A stretch of DNA of 64,000 bases from an uncultured Cohaesibacter sp. GTDB lineage: Bacteria > Pseudomonadota > Alphaproteobacteria > Rhizobiales > Cohaesibacteraceae. Shown here one piece after another: positions 43,686-52,389 of the stretch. The position numbers and the translations under genes were made by a program. Numbering within the stretch: the first letter of the stretch is position 1; every line of letters begins with the position of its first letter. The notes below the pieces were generated by a model. That model was not told the DNA's origin. It saw only the letters and a list, made by a program, of their open reading frames with translations, and searched no databases. The stretch spans positions 1,820,501-1,884,500 of the forward strand of contig NZ_OY781114.1 in assembly GCF_963676485.1 (NCBI RefSeq), in the 5' to 3' direction.

Positions 43686-44366
43686 TTATCTGTCCTGCGT
43701 GCCAGAAATCGCCTCGTAGGCTACTTGCAGAGCATCGACATCCCCGCCTTGAATGAGCATCCTGTGCCGGTTGATCATCTCAACGGGCCAGTTCCACCAG
43801 GCAATGGCCAGAAGCCGCTCAATGGTCTTGGCATCAAAACGCTTGCGAACGGGTCTGGCCGGATTGCCGACAACAATCGTATAGTCAGGCACATCACTGG
43901 CCACCACGGCGCCTGATCCGATGATCACCCCGGAGCCGATGGTAACGCCCGGCATGATGGTGGCATTGCGCCCGATCCAGACATCATGGCCGACAACCGT
44001 ATCGCCACGGGAAAGGCTTTTGAAGGCTTCGACATCAAAGCCCTCTCCCCAACCGCCGCCCATAATGCCGAATGGGTAGCAGGATAGGCCACGCATATCA
44101 TGGTTGGCCCCGTTCATGATGAAGGTCACGCCAGTCGCCAAGGCGCAGAAATTTCCGATGATCAGGCGATCGCCGAGAAAATCATAGTGATACAGCACGT
44201 TTTTGTGCTCGAATTCTTCGGGCGCTTCAGGGTCGTCATAATAGCTGAAGTCCCCCACTTCGATCAGCGGATTGGTGATCAGGGGCTTGAGAAAGACCGT
44301 GCGCTTGAATGCGGCAATCGGATAGGGATTGTTCGGGTCGGGATTGGCGAAATGAGTGTCTTGCAT
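43686..44366 (-). CDS. Vat/CatB-like hexapeptide O-acetyltransferase
   Basis: 226-residue left-handed beta-helix acetyltransferase of the xenobiotic (Vat, CatB) group. Seen: VGDFSYYDDPEAPEEFE-type opening read as VGDFSYYDDP, then HYDFLGDRLIIGNFCALATGV, the catalytic-His region NGANHDMRGLSCYPF, and the hexapeptide repeats DTVVGHDVWIGRNATIMPGVTIGSG in parts, followed by VVVASDVPDYTIVVGNPA-type coil. Vat enzymes inactivate streptogramin A, CatB enzymes chloramphenicol; chromosomal relatives often have unknown substrates. It interrupts the common yidC-yihA order and has its own terminator. The AAAGGA box supports the start. Confidence 0.88.
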   Translation of the reverse strand: MQDTHFANPDPNNPYPIAAFKRTVFLKPLITNPLIEVGDFSYYDDPEAPEEFEHKNVLYHYDFLGDRLIIGNFCALATGVTFIMNGANHDMRGLSCYPFGIMGGGWGEGFDVEAFKSLSRGDTVVGHDVWIGRNATIMPGVTIGSGVIIGSGAVVASDVPDYTIVVGNPARPVRKRFDAKTIERLLAIAWWNWPVEMINRHRMLIQGGDVDALQVAYEAISGTQDR

Positions 44367-44651
44367 GGAAAGGTCCTTTCGATGAGATAGGAAAATAGAG
44401 CGACAGCGGGAGATGCAGCACAGATCGTATGAGACACACGATCACCCTCGAAAGCGCTTTGCGCGCCCTGCTCACGCCTGAGCGTGATGCCTGGAGGATT
44501 GGGAAATTGGCTGCTGTCAGTTGTTCATCGAACCGGTTCGCTCGTAATCGCATCGTTGCAAGGTGAGGCCAATTTATCAGAAATTGCATTCTGGTCCAGT
44601 CAGACCGAAGCTTTGCACCTTACACCACCGAAGAGCGTTGTTTTCCTGCAA
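44367..44651 (-). other. Leader region of the acetyltransferase gene, no other gene seen
   Basis: With the yidC terminator this makes a 336-base non-coding gap. It contains two clean dyads close to the gene: GATCGT / ACGATC (44423-44443, nine-base loop) and TCACGC-CTGA-GCGTGA (44472-44487). They may be leader hairpins or operators. I cannot define the promoter. Confidence 0.45.
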
Positions 44652-44677
44652 CAAAAAGGGCGGCTAAAAAGCCGCCC
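44652..44677 (-). terminator. Terminator after yidC
   Basis: On the minus strand GGGCGGCT / AGCCGCCC with a four-base loop and a TTTTT tail. Confidence 0.9.
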
Positions 44678-44702
44678 GATTGTCTTTTCTTCTTCAAAGG
44701 CT

Positions 44703-46502
44703 CTATTTGCTGGTCGCTTTCGAGCGCTTGAAGGTATCCTTGATATTCTGCCAGATCTCGATCTTGGTGCCATGCTTTTTCATGATGGTCGCCTGCTGGA
44801 TGATGGACAAAGAGTTGTTCCATGCCCAGTAGATCACCAGACCGGCTGGCATGCGCGCCAGCATGAAGGTGAACATGATCGGCATCCAGGTGAAGATCAT
44901 CTTCTGTGTCGGATCCGGAGGCGTCGGGTTCAGCTTCATCTGAACGAACATGGTAATACCCATGATGATCGGCCAGATACCGATAGCCAAGAAGGCCGGA
45001 TGATCCCAAGGCACAAGGCCGAACAGGGTGAACAAGTTGGTCGGATCGGGGGCCGAAAGGTCCTGAATCCAGCCAAAGAACGGCGCATGGCGCATTTCGA
45101 TGGTGGTATAGAGCACCTTATAGAGGGAGAAGAAGACCGGTATCTGAATGGCAATCGGCAAACAACCGGCCAGCGGATTGACCTTCTCTTCCTGATAGAG
45201 CTTCATGATGGCCTGTTGCTGGGCCTGCTTGTCATCACCGAAATTCTTCTTGATCTCTTCCATCTTCGGCTGCAGCAGCTTCATCTTGGCCATAGACGCA
45301 TAGGACTTGCTGGCCAGCGGGAAGAAGATCGCCTTGACGGTGACAGTGATCAGAAGAATGGCAATACCAAAGTTGCCAACCAAACCATAGAGGTGGTCGA
45401 TGGCCCAGAACATCGGCTTGGTGAGGAAGTAGAACCAGCCCCAGTCGATCATCAGATCGAAGTTGAGTGCGTTGGTCTTGCTTTCAACGGCATTCAGGGT
45501 TGCCACTTCCTTGGCGCCAGCAAACAGAGCCGTTTTATAATCGGCGCTGGAACCAGCGGCCACACTGACCACATCCCCCAGATAGTCTGACTGATAGGCA
45601 GGCTTTCCGGCAATCTCGTTGTAACGGAAACTCGGCTGGAAGCTCTGGCCTTGTGGTGGAATGACAGCCGTTGCCCAATATTTATCCGTGATGCCAACCC
45701 AACCTGCAGAGGATTTATCCGGCTGCACGAGTTTTTCTTCAGCAAGATCCTTGTAGTCAACTTCCTGCAGGCCAGCGTCACCAGCCACACCGATCAAACC
45801 TTCATGCAGAATGTAGATGCCGGTGGTCTTGATGGTGCCATGACGGGAAATCAAACCATAGGGATAGAGGGCAACATCAGCGTCTGTGTTATTTTCAACT
45901 TTCTGGTCGATGGTAAACAGATAGTCGTTGTCCACAGAGATGGTGCGCACAAAGGTAAGGCCTGCGCCATTGTCCCATTTCAACACCAGTGGCTTATCAA
46001 GGGTAAGTTTGGCATTCTCCGGAGCGGTCCAAACGGTGTTGGCTGTCGGCAGCGCAATATCACCAGAGCCGGAAACCCAGCCGAACTCTGCATAATAGGG
46101 CTGCTTCGCTCCCGACGGAGACAGAAGCGTGATGGTCGGGCTGTCCGCGTCCAGTGTCTCGCGATACTCACGCAGATGCAGATCATCAAGGCGTGCACCG
46201 GTCAGGTTCAGCGACCCGCTCAGCTTTGGTGTATCGATTTCAACACGGGCCGACTGGGACAGGGCATCTTGCGGGCTCAGCGGGACGGCGCCAGCCGTAG
46301 TCGCTGGTGCAGGAGAGGTGCCCGGAGTGGGTGCCGTATCAGCATGCTTGGAGGTTTCAGTTTGCGTCGCCTGTTGGGCGTCAAGTTGCTCCTGCCGCGC
46401 CTGTTCTGCTTCCATGCGCGGTCCGGCGACAAAATACTGCCATCCCAGCAAGACAATGAAAGACAGGGCGATGGCAAGGAAGAGATTGCGATTATTGTCC
46501 AT
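44703..46502 (-). CDS. yidC: Membrane protein insertase YidC
   Basis: Inserts and folds inner-membrane proteins alone or with Sec (599 residues). An N-terminal membrane segment (NRNLFLAIALSFIVLLGWQYF) is followed by a variable Ala/Thr/Pro-rich linker, a large periplasmic domain (about 75-350) and the conserved five-segment core (about 365-585) with FPLASKSYASMAKMKLLQPKM, NPLAGCLPIAIQIPVFFSLYKVL and MPAGLVIYWAWNNSLSIIQQ. The 239 bases upstream, to rnpA, have no visible gene; a yidD frame, often found here, is not present. Confidence 0.97.
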   Translation of the reverse strand: MDNNRNLFLAIALSFIVLLGWQYFVAGPRMEAEQARQEQLDAQQATQTETSKHADTAPTPGTSPAPATTAGAVPLSPQDALSQSARVEIDTPKLSGSLNLTGARLDDLHLREYRETLDADSPTITLLSPSGAKQPYYAEFGWVSGSGDIALPTANTVWTAPENAKLTLDKPLVLKWDNGAGLTFVRTISVDNDYLFTIDQKVENNTDADVALYPYGLISRHGTIKTTGIYILHEGLIGVAGDAGLQEVDYKDLAEEKLVQPDKSSAGWVGITDKYWATAVIPPQGQSFQPSFRYNEIAGKPAYQSDYLGDVVSVAAGSSADYKTALFAGAKEVATLNAVESKTNALNFDLMIDWGWFYFLTKPMFWAIDHLYGLVGNFGIAILLITVTVKAIFFPLASKSYASMAKMKLLQPKMEEIKKNFGDDKQAQQQAIMKLYQEEKVNPLAGCLPIAIQIPVFFSLYKVLYTTIEMRHAPFFGWIQDLSAPDPTNLFTLFGLVPWDHPAFLAIGIWPIIMGITMFVQMKLNPTPPDPTQKMIFTWMPIMFTFMLARMPAGLVIYWAWNNSLSIIQQATIMKKHGTKIEIWQNIKDTFKRSKATSK

Positions 46503-46741
46503 CGACTTTCTTCATCCCATAATTGAGTATCGAACTTGTGCTCTGTCCCGGACAATAATGAACGGTCGTGATCTGACAAGTCCGACTTGATACACACCCA
46601 ATTGGCCGCTTGCCGCCGCCAAGTCAAGTGTTTCGTTTCATTTGGAGCGCCTCAACCTGGCCTTCAAGCTGGCCGAAATCGGGGCAAACCACTCTGCTCG
46701 TCTGATAACTGATACCTGAAACCTCTGCCTGAGGCCCATGA

Positions 46742-47185
46742 TCAGTTGCTGCTTTGCGAATTCCTGCCATCGGGCTTACCCGACAATTGCAAGCCCCCAG
46801 CTGGTGCCTTCCTGCGCGAGGAGCGCCCCGAAGCACGCCGTTTTGCGTCCGTCTTGCCAGCGGCAAGATCGCGTACACATCCCTTGAAATCTGCGCAGAG
46901 AGAATCGAAAGGCAAATGCAACGCGCCTTGTCGCCCGATGAGCACATAGTCCCACCCGGATTGAAGATGCTCCGGCCCCAAAAGCCTTGCCACTTCGCGC
47001 AACCGGCGTTTCACCCTGTTGCGAATCACAGCGTTGCCGACTTTCTTGGTCACCGTGAAGCCGACACGAGCCGGAACCTTGTCTTCTGGCGTCCGTCTTA
47101 TGGCCTGAAGCACAAAACCGCGACGTGAGAGGCGCACTCCCCTGGCCGCGGCTAAGAATTCGCTGCGCTTTTTCAATCGAAGCAT
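46742..47185 (-). CDS. rnpA: Ribonuclease P protein component
   Basis: Protein subunit of RNase P that matures tRNA 5' ends (147 residues). Seen: LKKRSEFLAAARG, the central RVGFTVTKKVGNAVIRNRVKRRLRE with the RNR signature, and DYVLIGRQGAL. A basic, disordered tail of about 40 residues (KRRASGRSSRRKAPAGG) extends beyond the conserved fold. AGGAGG precedes the ATG at 47185. It follows rpmH on the same strand after a terminator-like hairpin. Confidence 0.95.
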   Translation of the reverse strand: MLRLKKRSEFLAAARGVRLSRRGFVLQAIRRTPEDKVPARVGFTVTKKVGNAVIRNRVKRRLREVARLLGPEHLQSGWDYVLIGRQGALHLPFDSLCADFKGCVRDLAAGKTDAKRRASGRSSRRKAPAGGLQLSGKPDGRNSQSSN

Positions 47186-47262
47186 GCATGCCTCCTAGAA
47201 GCGCTCCGAGGGTCAGTCACCGCGAAAGATTGATTCATCGCAAATGATTGTCCCGGACATGC

Positions 47263-47306
47263 AAAACCGCCAGATTTGAAGCTCAAGCGCTTAAATTCTG
47301 GCGGTT
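47263..47306 (-). terminator. Long hairpin between rpmH and rnpA
   Basis: On the minus strand AACCGCCAGA / TCTGGCGGTT continued by ATTTAAGC / GCTT-C-AAAT, almost fully paired, followed by TTTT. As rnpA needs read-through, it is probably a partial terminator that keeps rpmH expression above rnpA. Confidence 0.75.
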
Positions 47307-47319
47307 GATGCAATTTGCC

Positions 47320-47454
47320 TTACGCGGAAAGACGCTTGCGTCCTTTTGCCCGGCGGCGTGCCAAGACCAGACGGCCATTCTTGGTTGCCATACGAGCCCG
47401 GAAGCCGTGGCGGCGCTTGCGCACCAATCGGCTTGGCTGATAAGTCCGTTTCAT
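47320..47454 (-). CDS. rpmH: 50S ribosomal protein L34
   Basis: 44-residue basic ribosomal protein. The translation opens [20 protein letters not shown], contains [19 protein letters not shown] and ends KRLSA, the standard L34 sequence. It is followed on the same strand by rnpA and yidC, the universal order. A strong promoter lies about 120 bases upstream. Confidence 0.97.
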   Translation of the reverse strand: MKRTYQPSRLVRKRRHGFRARMATKNGRLVLARRRAKGRKRLSA

Positions 47455-47845
47455 GGGCTTTATACCGCTTTCGCGGCCCCTTATTTGATTTTCTCAAATC
47501 CTACCAGAGCGGTAAAAATAAGCGCCTCCAGAGAGACGCCTTCCGCTATCCTGATACACTTGGTGAGGCTTATACGGAGATGAGGGCTTTGAGTCAATCG
47601 TCCGCAAAGAAAAAACGCCTATTCTTGACCATGTTACCCGCAACAAGGCCCTCTAAAGGTCAAAAGCCCCCTATCAATCACAAAATGAGGCTCTGCGGTC
47701 ACACCCCCGTGAGCATCCCATGATTGGCGATCAAAAGACGGTGAGAGGCCTCCCAAGGCACAGTTTTGCGTTTATATACGACTTATCAGGCATTTCACCG
47801 AGAGGGCAACTCCTCCATTATTTCCCCGTCATGAGGCCATTGTTG
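47455..47845. other. Divergent intergenic region between rpmH and the TVP38 gene
   Basis: About 390 bases. It carries the rpmH promoter noted separately; for the plus strand I see no clear boxes. No other gene, RNA or repeat is visible. I see no DnaA-box cluster, so no origin is claimed despite the rpmH neighbourhood. Confidence 0.45.
47569..47597 (-). promoter_or_regulatory. Strong promoter upstream of rpmH
   Basis: On the minus strand TTGACT (47592-47597) and TATAAG (47569-47574) with exactly 17 bases between. About 115 bases before the rpmH start. Confidence 0.6.
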
Positions 47846-48643
47846 ATGACCGATCAGACCAACCAAATTTGTCAGGATAGCGCCGTGACAGTCTTTATGA
47901 AAAAATGGCTCCCGCTGTTGCTGTTGCTGGCTTTGGCCCTCTTTGGCTTTCTTCAGGGATGGCATCATTATTTCACTCTGGAAGCGCTGGTCGAGAATCG
48001 CAGCCGTTTGTCTGGCTATGTGACAGATCACTACGGCCTGACGCTTTTGACCTATGGCATGCTTTATACGCTGGCGGTGGCCATATCCTTTCCCGGAGCC
48101 AGTTTTCTCACCATTGCAGGCGGGCTGTTGTTTGGCTGGGCTATCGGCGGCCTTGTCACCGTGCTCGCCGCCACGATGGGCGCGGGAATTGTATTTCTGG
48201 CGGCGCGATCAGCCCTTGGCTCCTCTTTGCGCGCGCGCGCTGGCAGCTTCGCTGAGCGCTTTGCCGAGGGCTTCCGCGAAGATGCCTTCAGCTACATGCT
48301 GTTTTTACGCCTTGTACCGCTCTTTCCCTTCTGGCTTGTCAATATCGTGCCTGCCCTGTTTCAGATGCGGTTCGGTCCTTATATCGTGGCAACGCTTGTT
48401 GGCATCTTTCCGGGCACCTTTGCCTATGCACTGGTCGGGTCGGGGCTGGACAGCGTGATTGCAGCGCAGCTGGCAAGCAATCCCGGATGCCTTGACGATC
48501 CAAACTGTACGCTCACGTTGGACACCGGCTCGGTCATCACGGGCGAACTGATCGCCGCTTTTGTGGCCATGGGGGTTGTTTCCCTCATCCCCCCTGTCCT
48601 CAAGGCCTTCAGAAAACGACGAAATGCAGCCAAATATGGTTGA
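47846..48643 (+). CDS. TVP38/TMEM64 (DedA-like) membrane protein
   Basis: Inner-membrane protein of 265 residues with about six hydrophobic segments. The VTT/SNARE-assoc domain is visible: AISFPGASFLTIAGGLLFGWAIGG, ARSALGSSLRARAG, and FLRLVPLFPFWLVNIVPALF, with the conserved arginine and prolines. The family includes proteins thought to be lipid scramblases or transporters. ATG 47846 has a GAGG nine bases upstream; the frame is open from 47720 and a further ATG at 47900 is possible. A flavoprotein gene follows 57 bases downstream, a recurrent pairing in Proteobacteria. Confidence 0.88.
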   Translation: MTDQTNQICQDSAVTVFMKKWLPLLLLLALALFGFLQGWHHYFTLEALVENRSRLSGYVTDHYGLTLLTYGMLYTLAVAISFPGASFLTIAGGLLFGWAIGGLVTVLAATMGAGIVFLAARSALGSSLRARAGSFAERFAEGFREDAFSYMLFLRLVPLFPFWLVNIVPALFQMRFGPYIVATLVGIFPGTFAYALVGSGLDSVIAAQLASNPGCLDDPNCTLTLDTGSVITGELIAAFVAMGVVSLIPPVLKAFRKRRNAAKYG

Positions 48644-48700
48644 GCATAGCGATCCCTCACTTCACAATAGCAATCAAGACAACAATTTTCAGGGCAGATC

Positions 48701-50167
48701 ATGGGCGAACAAATCAAGGCAGACATCTGCGTTATAGGCGCGGGCTCTGGCGGTCTGACGGTTGCAGCAGCCGCTGCGGCCTTTGGCGAGCAAGTGGTAT
48801 TGCTGGAAAAGGGTCAGATGGGGGGCGATTGCCTCAATACCGGCTGTGTTCCCTCCAAGGCCCTGATTGCGTCCGCGCACCATGCCGACAGCATGCGCAA
48901 GGCAAATCTGTTTGGCATCAGTTCGATCGAGCCGCGCGTCGATTTTCAGGCCGTTCATGACCATATCCATTCGGTGATCGGAGCCATTGCGCCAAACGAT
49001 TCCGTAGAGCGCTTTGAAGGCCTTGGCGTGCGTGTCATCCAGCAGGCAGGTCACTTCTCGGATCTCCGAACGGTTGTCACCGCAGATGGCATGTATGAGA
49101 TCAAGGCCCGCGCTTTTGTCATCGCCACAGGGTCGTCTGCCGCGATCCCACCCATTGAGGGCATGGACCGCGTCTCCTATTTGACAAATGAAACCATCTT
49201 CTCGCTCACTGAAAGACCCAAGCATCTGGTCATCATCGGTGGAGGCCCGATCGGGGTGGAGCTGGCCCAGGCTCACCGCCGCCTTGGTGCCGAGGTTACC
49301 ATATTGGAAGCCTATGGCATCCTCTCCAGAGAAGACCCGGAGCTGTCTTGCGTGGTGATTGATCAACTCAAGCGCGAAGGCATCACCCTGAATGAAGGGG
49401 TGACAATCGAGCGTATCGAGCCAGCAGAAGACAGGGAAGCGACACCCCATGGTGGGACAATCCATTTTTCCCGCTCTTCAGAAGCTGGGGCCAAGAGCGG
49501 CTCCGATTTTGTCGAGGCGACGCATATCCTGGTCGCAACAGGCAGACGCGCCAATGTGACAGGCCTCGGTCTGGAAGCAGCAGGCATCCGCCATGATGAG
49601 CGGGGAATTCAGGTCAAGCCCACCATGAAGACCAGCAACCGGCGGGTCTATGCCATCGGCGATGTGGCGGGGGGCATGCAATTCACCCATGTGGCGGGCT
49701 ATCATGCCGGTCTTGTGGTGCGCAACATCCTCTTCAAGCTTGGTGCGAAGGAAAATCCACACATCGTGCCACGCGTTACCTTCACAGCGCCTGAATTGGC
49801 CCATGTGGGCTATGGTGAAAAGGAAGCGCGACAGAAATTCCGTCAGGTACGGGTTTTGCGCTGGCCCTTCGCAGAGAATGACCGCGCACAGACCGAGCGG
49901 GAAACGGCCGGCTTCATCAAGGTCATCACGAACAAGAAGGGCGTGGTGCTCGGGGCCTCCGTGGTGGGCAAGAATGCAGGCGAGATCATCAATATGTGGT
50001 CTCTGATTGTTTCCCAGAAGATGAATATCAAAGCCATTACTGGCTATGTCTCACCCTACCCGACCCTCTCGGAGGTCGGCCGCCGGGCCGCCATCAGCGC
50101 CTATGCCGATCTTCCATCCAAACCGGGCATTCGCAAGATCATCTCCTTGCTTAAATTTCTTGGATAG
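48701..50167 (+). CDS. MerA-like pyridine nucleotide-disulfide oxidoreductase
   Basis: FAD enzyme of 488 residues in the dihydrolipoamide dehydrogenase/mercuric reductase family. FAD motif GAGSGGLTVAAAAAAFG (13-29), redox disulfide C44/C49 in GGDCLNTGCVPSKAL, NAD(P) motif VIIGGGPIGVELAQ, and second FAD site YAIGDVAGGMQFTHVA. In the dimer-interface segment the catalytic His of lipoamide dehydrogenase (before PTLSE) is Tyr here (SPYPTLSE), as in mercuric reductases, but the C-terminal vicinal Cys pair of MerA is absent. So it is neither a normal Lpd nor a standard MerA; the electron acceptor is unknown. Pairing with the TVP38 gene suggests a joint membrane-linked role. Confidence 0.85.
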   Translation: MGEQIKADICVIGAGSGGLTVAAAAAAFGEQVVLLEKGQMGGDCLNTGCVPSKALIASAHHADSMRKANLFGISSIEPRVDFQAVHDHIHSVIGAIAPNDSVERFEGLGVRVIQQAGHFSDLRTVVTADGMYEIKARAFVIATGSSAAIPPIEGMDRVSYLTNETIFSLTERPKHLVIIGGGPIGVELAQAHRRLGAEVTILEAYGILSREDPELSCVVIDQLKREGITLNEGVTIERIEPAEDREATPHGGTIHFSRSSEAGAKSGSDFVEATHILVATGRRANVTGLGLEAAGIRHDERGIQVKPTMKTSNRRVYAIGDVAGGMQFTHVAGYHAGLVVRNILFKLGAKENPHIVPRVTFTAPELAHVGYGEKEARQKFRQVRVLRWPFAENDRAQTERETAGFIKVITNKKGVVLGASVVGKNAGEIINMWSLIVSQKMNIKAITGYVSPYPTLSEVGRRAAISAYADLPSKPGIRKIISLLKFLG

Positions 50168-50221
50168 GGGATGCACTTTCAGGCAATTCGCGGTAAGACA
50201 GGTCTCGTTTGACGACTTCAT

Positions 50222-50668
50222 ATGAGTGGACCAAGGGATATGTCTAATCGCATCTTCATCAAGGAAGGCCTGAGCCTTGACGCGGACGAGCTGCAAGAGC
50301 GCTTCATTCGTGCTTCCGGTCCGGGCGGGCAGAATGTCAACAAGGTATCCACTGCGGTTGAATTGCGGTTTGATGTGCGCCGGTCCCCGTCCCTGCCACC
50401 CTATATCAAGGCCAACCTGCGCCGACAGGCAGCCCATTTGATGACACAGGATGGCGAGCTGGTGATGCAGGTGCAAACCCACCGCACACAGGCCCGAAAT
50501 CGTGAGGAAGCCGTCGAACGCCTTGTCTCTCTCATTGAAAAGGCCGCCTATCGGCCCAAGAGACGCATCGCAACCAAACCCTCCAAAGCCAGCAAGAAGC
50601 GGCGAATGGACAGCAAGACCAAGCGCGGCGCAATCAAAAAGCTGCGTTCATCAAAAAATTACGACTGA
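50222..50668 (+). CDS. arfB: Alternative ribosome-rescue factor ArfB (YaeJ)
   Basis: Peptidyl-tRNA hydrolase that frees ribosomes stalled without a stop codon (148 residues). The release-factor GGQ motif is at 35-37 in SGPGGQNVNKVSTAVELRF; the C-terminal basic tail (RPKRRIATKPSKASKKRRMDSKTKRGAI), which enters the empty mRNA channel, is present. A second ATG at 50240 (MSNRIFI) would also give a full protein with an AAGGGA box close by. Confidence 0.93.
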   Translation: MSGPRDMSNRIFIKEGLSLDADELQERFIRASGPGGQNVNKVSTAVELRFDVRRSPSLPPYIKANLRRQAAHLMTQDGELVMQVQTHRTQARNREEAVERLVSLIEKAAYRPKRRIATKPSKASKKRRMDSKTKRGAIKKLRSSKNYD

Positions 50669-50694
50669 CTGCAGATTGCCGACCTTACCACCTC

Positions 50695-52221
50695 TTAGGC
50701 CACCAGTGATGGCGTGGAAACCCTATACCCCAGCGCCTCGGCAATTTCTTCACTGCCCGGTTGATCCCGACCAGCCAGATCGGCCAGCGTTCGGGCCAGT
50801 TTCAAGACACGATGATAGCCACGCGCTGAAAGCGCCATGGTCTGGGCCGCATGGGCCAAAAGGGTGCGCGCTTCGCCACTCGGCTCGCAAATGCGCTCAA
50901 TCATGCTGGCTGGGCATTGCGCATTGGTGATGACTGTCTCAAGCCCCATTGCAGCAAAGCGTTCTTTCTGCAGCTTGCGAGCGTGTCCCACGCGGGCTCC
51001 GACTTCAGCCGAGCCTTCTTTGGAGGGCGGCAGCATGAGATCGGTCGCAGATACGGCAGGCACCTCCACGCGCAAGTCGAAGCGATCCATCAGGGGGCCG
51101 GAAATGCGGGCCTGATAATCAGCAGCGCAACGTGGGCCGCGCTTGCAGACATATCCCGGCTCACCGGCATGGCCACAGCGGCAGGGATTCATTGCGGCGA
51201 TCAGCTGGAACCGTGCCGGATAGGTAACCCTGTGGTTGGCGCGGGCAATCACCGCTTCACCGCTCTCAATCGGCTGTCGCAAGCTATCGAGCACCTGCGG
51301 GGAAAATTCGGGCAACTCATCCAAAAACAGAATGCCATTATGAGCCAGTGCCACCTCTCCGGGTTTGGCGCGCATGCCACCCCCGATCATCGCCGCCATG
51401 GAGGCCGAATGATGCGGATTTCGAAACGGGCGCGCAACGGACAGCTGGCCATTGGGTAGCAGCCCGGCGATGGAATGGATCATCGAAACATCCAGCAGCT
51501 CTGCTGGCGCAAGAGGCGGCAGAATGGTTGGAAGACGCGCTGCCAACATGGACTTGCCCGACCCGGGAGGTCCGACCATCAGCATATTATGGCCACCTGC
51601 AGCGGTAACTTCGAGCGCCCGCTTGGCCACCTCCTGCCCCTTGATATCAGACAGGTCAATCAAGGATGCATTGGGATCACGGATCGAAGCGCGCGGGCGC
51701 GAGAGAACCTGACTGCCCTTGAAATGATTGGCCAGCGAGATGAGGCTATCGGGGGCCAGGATATCCATATCCGGATCGGCCCACGCCGCTTCCGGCCCAC
51801 AGTCAAACGGACAAATAAGCCCCCGCTCCTCACCATTGGCAGCAATGGCTGCGGGCAATACCCCTACAACGGGAGCCAATCGGCCATCCAGCGCCAGCTC
51901 CCCCAGCACTGTATAGGCATCCAGACTGTCGGCAGGAACAGCGCCGATGGCCGCCATCAGCCCAAGAGCGATTGGCAGATCAAAATGGCTGCCTTCCTTG
52001 GGCAAATCTGCCGGAGCGAGATTGATGGTGATACGCTTGGGCGGCAGCGACAGGCCAGAGGCTGAAAGCGCTGCCCGCACACGCTCGCGGCTTTCCGCCA
52101 CAGCCTTGTCAGGCAGGCCGACAATAGTGAAGGCTGGCAAGCCCGAAGCCACATGCACCTGCACGTCAACGGGAGTGGCAGCTATGCCCTGAAAGGACAC
52201 CGTTTGAACATGGGAAACCAT
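50695..52221 (-). CDS. comM: YifB/ComM-family AAA+ Mg-chelatase-like ATPase
   Basis: 508-residue AAA+ protein related to ComM, a branch-migration helicase helping integration of DNA in natural transformation. The N-terminal Lon-like ChlI domain (about 20-140; VHVASGLPAFTIVGLPDKAV) precedes the AAA+ domain with Walker A GPPGSGKSMLA, Walker B LFLDELPEF and sensor AAMNPCRCGHAGEPG; the C-terminal Mg_chelatase_C part ends near GYRVSTPSLVA. Present in many non-competent bacteria, so competence is not implied. Confidence 0.93.
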   Translation of the reverse strand: MVSHVQTVSFQGIAATPVDVQVHVASGLPAFTIVGLPDKAVAESRERVRAALSASGLSLPPKRITINLAPADLPKEGSHFDLPIALGLMAAIGAVPADSLDAYTVLGELALDGRLAPVVGVLPAAIAANGEERGLICPFDCGPEAAWADPDMDILAPDSLISLANHFKGSQVLSRPRASIRDPNASLIDLSDIKGQEVAKRALEVTAAGGHNMLMVGPPGSGKSMLAARLPTILPPLAPAELLDVSMIHSIAGLLPNGQLSVARPFRNPHHSASMAAMIGGGMRAKPGEVALAHNGILFLDELPEFSPQVLDSLRQPIESGEAVIARANHRVTYPARFQLIAAMNPCRCGHAGEPGYVCKRGPRCAADYQARISGPLMDRFDLRVEVPAVSATDLMLPPSKEGSAEVGARVGHARKLQKERFAAMGLETVITNAQCPASMIERICEPSGEARTLLAHAAQTMALSARGYHRVLKLARTLADLAGRDQPGSEEIAEALGYRVSTPSLVA

Positions 52222-52389
52222 GGCGGACTCTGGATAGCGAAAAGAACAAAACCATTTCTGCGTGATGAAGAGATTTTAACAACCATATGATGTTTCAAGT
52301 TGTGCTTCAAGAACAATATGTGAACACATTTTTGCCCTACACAGCCTCTATGGAAAGGTCAAACCCTACTTAAATCGGCAGGATGTGAC

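Noticed and set aside
46503-46741. yidD between rnpA and yidC
   Set aside because: None of the minus-strand frames gives the cysteine-containing YidD pattern.
47186-47845. Replication origin near rpmH/rnpA
   Set aside because: No DnaA-box cluster or AT-rich unwinding element is visible and dnaA is not here.
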